A stretch of DNA of 64,000 bases from Thermococcus sp. GTDB taxonomy: Archaea; Methanobacteriota_B; Thermococci; Thermococcales; Thermococcaceae. The position numbers and the translations under genes were made by a program. Positions 58,824 through 64,000 of this stretch are shown piece by piece. The first letter of the stretch is position 1, and each line of letters opens with the position of its first letter. The DNA is taken from positions 1 to 64,000 of the forward strand of contig JALTBN010000026.1 in NCBI GenBank assembly GCA_027075325.1. The letters are read 5' to 3'. The notes beneath the pieces are model-generated. The model was not told the origin of the DNA and searched no databases. It saw nothing but the letters and a program-made list of their open reading frames with translations.

Positions 58824-61577
58824 ATGAGCTACTGGGCGAAAACGTATGGGCCTGGTACGGCTAATGCTGTGGCCCTTGCGGAAAACGGAGATATCATCGT
58901 AGCTGGAGAAAGAAAAGGGAATGCCCTCCTCACTCGCTTAGATAGGGATGGAAAGGTCAAGTGGTTTAAAACATACGGAGGAGCAAAGAGAGATTCTTTC
59001 AAGGACGTGAAGATTGCTCCAAATGGGGACATCATTGTGGCTGGATACACTGAGAGCTTTGGTAGGAGGTATAGAAACGTTTGGGTTCTCAAACTCGATG
59101 CTGAGGGTAATCTCAAGTGGCAAAAGATCTACGGAGGAAGCCACAGCGATGGTGCAAATGCAATAGCCGTAGCAAATAATGGTGATATCATTGTTGTGGG
59201 GTATACTTACAGCTTCGGTGCCAGTGTTGGAGAATGGCCGGATGTTTGGGTTCTAAGACTTGACAGCGAAGGAAATGTTATTTGGCAGAAAACTTATGGG
59301 GGAAAAGAGGAGGATAGAGCTTATGCAGCTGCTTTGGCTTCGAACGGTGACATTATAATAGCCGGATACACTACCAGTTTTGGCTCTGGAACTCCGGATT
59401 ACTCAAATGTTTGGGTTCTAAGACTTGACAGCGAAGGAAATGTTATTTGGCAAAGAGTGTATGGAGGAAACAAGGACGATAATGCAACCGCCGTTGCAGT
59501 AACCCCTAATGATGACATCATTATAGCTGGGTGCACAGAAAGCTTTGATGTTGAGAAGACCAATTTTTGGGTCATTCGACTTGGCAGTGACGGAAAGGTG
59601 AAGTGGGAAAACTCTTATGGAGGAGAAGACATCGATATTGCTAGTGCTATTGCAGTAAATGAAGAGAACATTATTGTAGTAGGTTTTAGTGAGAGCCTTG
59701 GCGATGATAGGTCTGACATCTGGGTTCTGAACCTTGATGAGAATGGGAACATAAAGTGGCAGAGAGCCTATGGAGGAGGCAAATATGATAAAGCCTATGC
59801 AGTTGCAGTAGATTCGGATGAGGCCGTTATTGTAACAGGGGTAACTAAGAGCTTTAGTGGGATTTGGGTTCTTCGTATATCCCCCAGTGGGAACTTACCA
59901 GACTGTGATTTCTGCAAGGAGTTGAATACCCAAATAAATGCTACTACTGCCGAAGTCCATAATACAGACTGTAAAGTCTTCTCTGGAACTCTATCTAGGA
60001 ATAAGGAAGATGCCTTCGTTAAGATGGGAAATTCAAACATCCATATAAGGACCATTACCCCAGATATAAAAACACAGTATCACCTTGATGTGGAAGAGAT
60101 AAAACGTCAACTCATCTCGGCTCTTGATGTATCCTTGCCCACACTAATCGAATCTGTTGAAGCCCCAATAAAGTTCACTATTACCAACAATCTTATGGAT
60201 TCCCTAAAGGTAATCCTTAACCTCTCAGGAAATGAGTCTTTTGACTTCGAAGCTATGACCCTCGAGTTTCCCAAGCTCAGAAATAACCAGAGAGTCTCTA
60301 AGGTTCTAACAGTAAAACCAAAGTACGCAGGCAGTTTTAACATTAAAATCAAGATTAAAGCAATTTTAAAAGGTATCCAACTTGAAGCCGAGAAAACGTT
60401 TCCCTTTAAGGTAGCTGAGAAAATAATACCCCCAACTCATGAAACTCCCCTAACACCTCTTACTCCAACAATCTCTAGGACATCGACAACACCGGTAGTC
60501 GAGAAGCCTTTCTTCAATCCTATTGAGAGTCTGCAAGAGCTCTACACTGAGCTCCAATACATAGGCGGGGGCGGCTTCGCGAGGGTTTACAAAGCGAAGA
60601 GGAAGAGAGACGGCAAGGTTGTAGCGGTCAAAATCCCGAAGACCCTCAACCCAGCAACTGGAAAGGCCTTCGTGAGGGAAATAAGCAACTGGCTGCACCT
60701 GCAACACCAGAACATCGTTGAACTCTACGACGCCAATGTCCTTCCCGTACCCTACCTTGAGATGGAGTACTGTGATAAGCCCCTTTCAGCCCTCAGAAAG
60801 CCGATGGACGTGCAGCAGGCGGCCATGATGGTTTTCAACATCGCTGAAGGATTGAAATATGCACACTCCAAGGGAATCATCCACCGCGACCTCAAGCCCT
60901 CAAACGTGCTCTTGAAGAATGGTATCCCAAAGATAAGCGACTGGGGACTGAGCAAGGTCATGAGCGAGAGCAAGAGTTCAACCACAACGACCAGCTTTAC
61001 ACTCCTCTACGCGGCCCCTGAGCAGCTGTCGAAGTCTCAGTTCGGCCATACGGACGAGAGAACCGACATCTGGGCGCTGGGAGTTGTCTTCTACGAGCTG
61101 GTTACGGGGAAGCTGCCCTTCGACGGGAGCGACTTGGGGGAGATAACCTTCTCCATCCTGAGCAAAGAACCGATTCCGCCGAGCAAGCTCAACCCCGATG
61201 CCAGTTCAGTGGAACCGATAATAATGAAGATGCTCGCAAAGAGGAAGGAGGACCGCTACCAGAGTACTGAGGAACTCCAGAGAGACCTTGCAAAGATTCT
61301 TAACCTTACCCTGTCGGAGGGACTCAAGAAGAGCCGGGATATCAAGACGACTGTCTTCTACATCGGTGACCTGGCGCTGGTCAACCTCAAGCTGGGCAAC
61401 CTCTCGGAGGCCCTGAAGTACCTCATCGACCTCCAGCTCTACACCGGCGGCAACAACTCGGACCTGAACTGGCTCGTCGACCAGGTCAAGCTTGCGGCCG
61501 AAGAGGGCGTTAGTCTCGGCGAGGAGGCTGTTATGAAGGCAGACATCATAATTCACCAAATAAAGATGGGAAGGTGA
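58824..61577 (+). CDS. Ser/Thr protein kinase with N-terminal seven-bladed beta-propeller
   Basis: 917 residues. Residues 1-350 hold seven repeats of about 50 residues with the pattern A-x-AVA-x-NGDIIVAG, then WVLRLD-x-x-G-x-x-W-x-x-YGG, a beta-propeller. A beta-sandwich follows (about 375-530), then a Pro/Thr linker and a Hanks-type kinase (about 575-830): GGGGFARVY (P-loop), AVKIPK (Lys), HRDLKPSN (catalytic loop), ISDWGLSK (DWG replaces DFG) and AAPEQL (APE). The C-terminal 85 residues are TPR-like helices. No signal peptide or membrane helix. The first 1.7 kb is visibly more AT-rich than the kinase part, suggesting domain recombination. It would phosphorylate cytoplasmic targets, perhaps its neighbours. 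Confidence 0.85.
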   Translation: MSYWAKTYGPGTANAVALAENGDIIVAGERKGNALLTRLDRDGKVKWFKTYGGAKRDSFKDVKIAPNGDIIVAGYTESFGRRYRNVWVLKLDAEGNLKWQKIYGGSHSDGANAIAVANNGDIIVVGYTYSFGASVGEWPDVWVLRLDSEGNVIWQKTYGGKEEDRAYAAALASNGDIIIAGYTTSFGSGTPDYSNVWVLRLDSEGNVIWQRVYGGNKDDNATAVAVTPNDDIIIAGCTESFDVEKTNFWVIRLGSDGKVKWENSYGGEDIDIASAIAVNEENIIVVGFSESLGDDRSDIWVLNLDENGNIKWQRAYGGGKYDKAYAVAVDSDEAVIVTGVTKSFSGIWVLRISPSGNLPDCDFCKELNTQINATTAEVHNTDCKVFSGTLSRNKEDAFVKMGNSNIHIRTITPDIKTQYHLDVEEIKRQLISALDVSLPTLIESVEAPIKFTITNNLMDSLKVILNLSGNESFDFEAMTLEFPKLRNNQRVSKVLTVKPKYAGSFNIKIKIKAILKGIQLEAEKTFPFKVAEKIIPPTHETPLTPLTPTISRTSTTPVVEKPFFNPIESLQELYTELQYIGGGGFARVYKAKRKRDGKVVAVKIPKTLNPATGKAFVREISNWLHLQHQNIVELYDANVLPVPYLEMEYCDKPLSALRKPMDVQQAAMMVFNIAEGLKYAHSKGIIHRDLKPSNVLLKNGIPKISDWGLSKVMSESKSSTTTTSFTLLYAAPEQLSKSQFGHTDERTDIWALGVVFYELVTGKLPFDGSDLGEITFSILSKEPIPPSKLNPDASSVEPIIMKMLAKRKEDRYQSTEELQRDLAKILNLTLSEGLKKSRDIKTTVFYIGDLALVNLKLGNLSEALKYLIDLQLYTGGNNSDLNWLVDQVKLAAEEGVSLGEEAVMKADIIIHQIKMGR
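59242..59287 (+). repeat. 46-bp exact direct repeat in the propeller, copy 1
   Basis: This segment encodes the VWVLRLDSEGNVIW core of blade 3. It is identical over 46 bases to 59407-59452 in blade 4, exactly 165 bases (55 codons) away. Other blades share the protein pattern but not the DNA, so this is a recent duplication or gene conversion. Confidence 0.85.
59407..59452 (+). repeat. 46-bp exact direct repeat in the propeller, copy 2
   Basis: Second copy of the repeat, encoding the same blade core in blade 4. The bases before and after differ, so the identity is limited to the core strand segment. Confidence 0.85.
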
Positions 61578-61589
61578 CGGTGGGAAATC

Positions 61590-63215
61590 ATGGCTCACAG
61601 GCACAGAACCCCTGAGGAGGATTTCCTCTACCGCCTCGCCATAGCTTTCTTTTTAATTGTCCTGCTGAAGAGCCTTGGCTTAGTCTTAGCTCTCTTCGTT
61701 TTCTTGCCCTTTATCCGGAGGGTTCTGCTGGAAACGTCTACCTCCAAGAAACCTGCACCTCCCCGAGGAAGAATCCCCACTAAAACGAAAACGCCTGACG
61801 TGGAAAACTTTCTGGCCCGTGGACTGTCTGTTGAGGTTCCAGAAAACCTTCTCCCGGGTGCGACTGCCCTTCTCAAGGTCGGCTTCAGAAACACGTCGAA
61901 GAGACCGGTGGACGTGGAGATAGACCTCGGCGGGTTCTCCCGCGTCGGGAAGATATCCCGGAGGGGGGTTCGCCTGAGTGTAGCCTCCAACGAGGGGAAG
62001 CACGTCTTCGTTGAGTTCATACCCCTGAAAGAAGGCTCCTTTTCCGTTCCAGTCAGCGTGAGGAGCGGAGCCGTTAGAATCAGAAAAGATGTTCCCCTCA
62101 CCGTTAAAGCCGTTGGAAAGCCCCTTCCGCCCGAGAAAGAGAACGCCAAAGGGGCCTTTGGAACCCTCGACGAACTCTTCTCCCGCTACAGCTCGGTTGA
62201 AGTCATAGGGAGCGGCGGTTTCGGGCGGGTTTACCGGGCGATCAAAAACGACGGGAGTGTGGTTGCCCTCAAGGTTCCCCATTCCCTCAACGAGCGGACG
62301 GGGAAGACCTTCCTGCGCGAGATATCGGCCTGGCTCTCCCTGAGGCACCGCAACATCGTCGAGCTGTACGACGCCAACCTCTACCCCTACCCGTACATTG
62401 AGATGGAGTACTGCGACGGCTCGCTGGAGAAGCTCGACGTCCCCTTGAGCTGGGAGGACGCCGCCAAGATTGCCTTCGAGGTCGCTGAGGGGCTGAAATA
62501 CGCGCACTCGAAGGGAATAATCCACCGCGACCTAAAGCCGAGTAACATCCTCCTGAAGGGAAGAACGCCGAAGATAAGCGACTGGGGACTGGCCAAGCTC
62601 ATGACAGAGACGAGCACAACTTCTTCGGCCTTCACGCCCTACTACGCCGCTCCTGAGCAGATAAGCAGGTTGAGGTTCGGCCCAACGGACGAGAGGACCG
62701 ACGTCTGGCAGCTCGGCGTTCTCCTCTACTGGCTGACTACTGGGAGGCTGCCCTTCGAGGGTGAGGACTTCATCGAGGTGGCCGGGAAGATAACGATGGA
62801 AGAACCGGCTCCGCCGTCGGAGATAAACCCTAACTCAAAACCGGTCGAGCCGGTCGTAATGAGGTGCCTCGCGAAGAGAAAGGAGGAGCGCTATCAGTCC
62901 GTTGCCGAGCTCCAGAGAGACCTCGCGGGCCTCCTTGGGGGGAAGTACTCCAGGGAGCTGGAAAGGAGCACCGACTTTTCCCGCTCGGCTTATTACGCAG
63001 GGGAGCTTGCCCTGCTGAACCTGAAGCTCGGGAACACCGCGGAGGCCCTCAAGTATCTCATTGAGCTTAGGAGGTACGCCGGGAATCACCAGAAAGAGCT
63101 TGAGCAGCTCATCTCGCAGTTAAAGCTCGCGATCGAGGAGGGTGTAAAGCTCGGAGACGACGCGATTGCATGGGTGGAAATCCTCGTGAACGAAATAATG
63201 GCGGGGGGAAACTGA
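61590..63215 (+). CDS. Membrane-anchored Ser/Thr protein kinase
   Basis: 541 residues. One or two membrane helices near the N-terminus (FLYRLAIAFFLIVLLKSLG and LALFVFLPFIRRVLL) are followed by a beta-sandwich domain (about 70-175) resembling that of the upstream kinase. The kinase domain runs from about 195: IGSGGFGRVYRAI, ALKVPHSL (Lys near 227), HRDLKPSN (near 311), ISDWGLAK and AAPEQI. A C-terminal TPR-like region of about 85 residues matches that of its neighbour (LALLNLKLGNTAEALKYLIE). The two kinases are paralogues from the beta-sandwich onward. ATG 61590 lies 12 bases after the upstream stop. Confidence 0.87.
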   Translation: MAHRHRTPEEDFLYRLAIAFFLIVLLKSLGLVLALFVFLPFIRRVLLETSTSKKPAPPRGRIPTKTKTPDVENFLARGLSVEVPENLLPGATALLKVGFRNTSKRPVDVEIDLGGFSRVGKISRRGVRLSVASNEGKHVFVEFIPLKEGSFSVPVSVRSGAVRIRKDVPLTVKAVGKPLPPEKENAKGAFGTLDELFSRYSSVEVIGSGGFGRVYRAIKNDGSVVALKVPHSLNERTGKTFLREISAWLSLRHRNIVELYDANLYPYPYIEMEYCDGSLEKLDVPLSWEDAAKIAFEVAEGLKYAHSKGIIHRDLKPSNILLKGRTPKISDWGLAKLMTETSTTSSAFTPYYAAPEQISRLRFGPTDERTDVWQLGVLLYWLTTGRLPFEGEDFIEVAGKITMEEPAPPSEINPNSKPVEPVVMRCLAKRKEERYQSVAELQRDLAGLLGGKYSRELERSTDFSRSAYYAGELALLNLKLGNTAEALKYLIELRRYAGNHQKELEQLISQLKLAIEEGVKLGDDAIAWVEILVNEIMAGGN

Positions 63216-63216
63216 G

Positions 63217-64000
63217 GTGAGGTGCACCTACGAGTACCGAAAATCCATAAAGGAATGCCCCCATGAGACCGTTGAGAACGGCCTCTGCATATTCCACCTG
63301 CCCGAGGGAGGCAAGGACTTCAGGGGGGCCAGCTTGGAGGGCGAAGACCTTGAGGAGGCCTACCTCAGCGAGGCCGATTTGAGCGGGGCAAACCTTTCCG
63401 GAGCGAACCTCACCCGCGCAGACCTTAGCGACGCCAACCTCTCCGAGGCAGACCTTGGCTGGGCGGTTCTCTACGAAGCCGATCTGAGCGGGGCCAGAGC
63501 AGAGAGGGCGGATTTCACGAGCGCCGACCTGAGGAATGCTGATCTCAGCGGGGCATCTCTGATTGGAGCTAACCTCTCACTGGCGAACCTTGAAAACGCG
63601 AACCTGGCGAGGGCAGACCTCAGGGGGGCGGAGCTATATGGTGCTAACCTGCAGGGGACAAACCTCGTAGGAGCAGACCTCCGCGGGGCGAGGCTCTACG
63701 GCGCTGACCTCTCCGGAGCCAGGGGTTTGGAGTACACCCGCGTAGATACCTTCGTCCCGGAGGAGAAAGAGGGTGACAGGCTCTCGAAAGAGGGGAACTT
63801 TGAAGGGGCCGTAGAAGCTTACAGAAAGGCCATGTCGGTTTACCTCTCCCTGAAGGTTCTGTTCCGCAGAAAGGGCCTCTACGACCGCTCGTCCTGGTAC
63901 GTCGTGGGCGAGTGGCGCGTCAGGGGGAAGCTTCAGCGGATTGCTCACAGGCATCCGAGGCCCGCGGAACTTGCCGAGTTCGTGCCCATAACCGGAGGGA
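63217..64000 (+). CDS. Pentapeptide-repeat protein, 3' end beyond the window
   Basis: At least 261 residues, cut by the window edge. It starts at GTG 63217, one base after the kinase stop. The first 30 residues have a Cys/His set (C3, C14, H16, C24, H27) that could bind zinc. About 25 pentapeptide repeats follow (ADLSGANLSGANL type), forming a right-handed quadrilateral beta-helix from about residue 35 to 175. Then comes a TPR-like unit (EGDRLSKEGNFEGAVEAYRK) and a basic, aromatic-rich part. Pentapeptide proteins can be protein scaffolds or DNA mimics. Here it is probably a target or scaffold for the kinases. Confidence 0.85.
   Translation, partial: MRCTYEYRKSIKECPHETVENGLCIFHLPEGGKDFRGASLEGEDLEEAYLSEADLSGANLSGANLTRADLSDANLSEADLGWAVLYEADLSGARAERADFTSADLRNADLSGASLIGANLSLANLENANLARADLRGAELYGANLQGTNLVGADLRGARLYGADLSGARGLEYTRVDTFVPEEKEGDRLSKEGNFEGAVEAYRKAMSVYLSLKVLFRRKGLYDRSSWYVVGEWRVRGKLQRIAHRHPRPAELAEFVPITGG

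Overview
The window is from a hyperthermophilic euryarchaeon of the order Thermococcales, most likely a Thermococcus. The signs are TATA-box promoters with short leaders, strong purine-rich ribosome binding sites (ggaggtga) next to leaderless genes, a CGP-type C-terminal sorting tag, a TrmB-family sugar regulator with its operator motif, archaeal RNase P protein Rnp2, archaeal-type AdoMet synthetase, pyruvoyl arginine decarboxylase and archaeal CobY/CobZ. Coding density is very high, with many ATGA/TTGA/GTGA overlaps. No rRNA, tRNA, CRISPR array or intact insertion sequence was seen.

Layout. (1) 1-2.9 kb: TrmB regulator, glycogen synthase, rnp2. (2) 2.9-16.3 kb: a chitin-oligosaccharide catabolic island: deacetylase (dac), a GH1 beta-glycosidase followed by a coupled VapBC-like pair, a five-gene ABC transporter, glucosamine-6-phosphate deaminase (glmD) and exo-beta-glucosaminidase (glmA). 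Imported (GlcNAc)2 would be deacetylated by Dac, split by GlmA, and the glucosamine fed to glycolysis through GlmD. The chitinase itself is not in the window. (3) 16.3-32.4 kb: housekeeping genes (ileS, XTP/ITP phosphatase, speE and pdaD for agmatine-based polyamines, an antiporter, an RCK-DHH protein, AdoMet synthetase) plus a probable two-hairpin H/ACA guide RNA at 30.86-31.0 kb. (4) 32.4-42.3 kb: Lhr-type helicase with a phosphoesterase, a membrane-tethered winged-helix protein, a heavily glycosylatable secreted protein, two TauE/SafE permeases, a D-2-hydroxyacid dehydrogenase and an atypical HAD protein. (5) 42.4-51.7 kb: late cobalamin synthesis and salvage (CobD-like aminotransferase, CbiB, DUF71/COG2102 ATPase, CobZ, CobS, CobY, CbiP, CobT-like, CbiZ) with an embedded uracil-DNA-glycosylase-like gene and small membrane proteins. 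(6) 51.7-54.7 kb: zinc-finger protein and a PAPS-reductase/ferredoxin fusion.

(7) 55.2-64.0 kb, running off the window: the most unusual region. One promoter precedes a co-directional set: an alpha/beta protein, a long coiled-coil protein ending in a winged-helix-like domain, two tandem paralogous helical proteins whose layout recalls ESCRT-III/Vps24-Snf7 proteins, two Hanks-type Ser/Thr kinases (one carrying a seven-bladed beta-propeller, one membrane-anchored) and a pentapeptide-repeat protein. I read it as an undescribed phosphorylation-controlled, possibly membrane-remodelling or signalling system. The ESCRT-III comparison is from layout and motif only and must be tested by structure prediction.

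Starts were chosen from visible ribosome binding sites and TATA spacing, so many differ from the longest possible reading frame.
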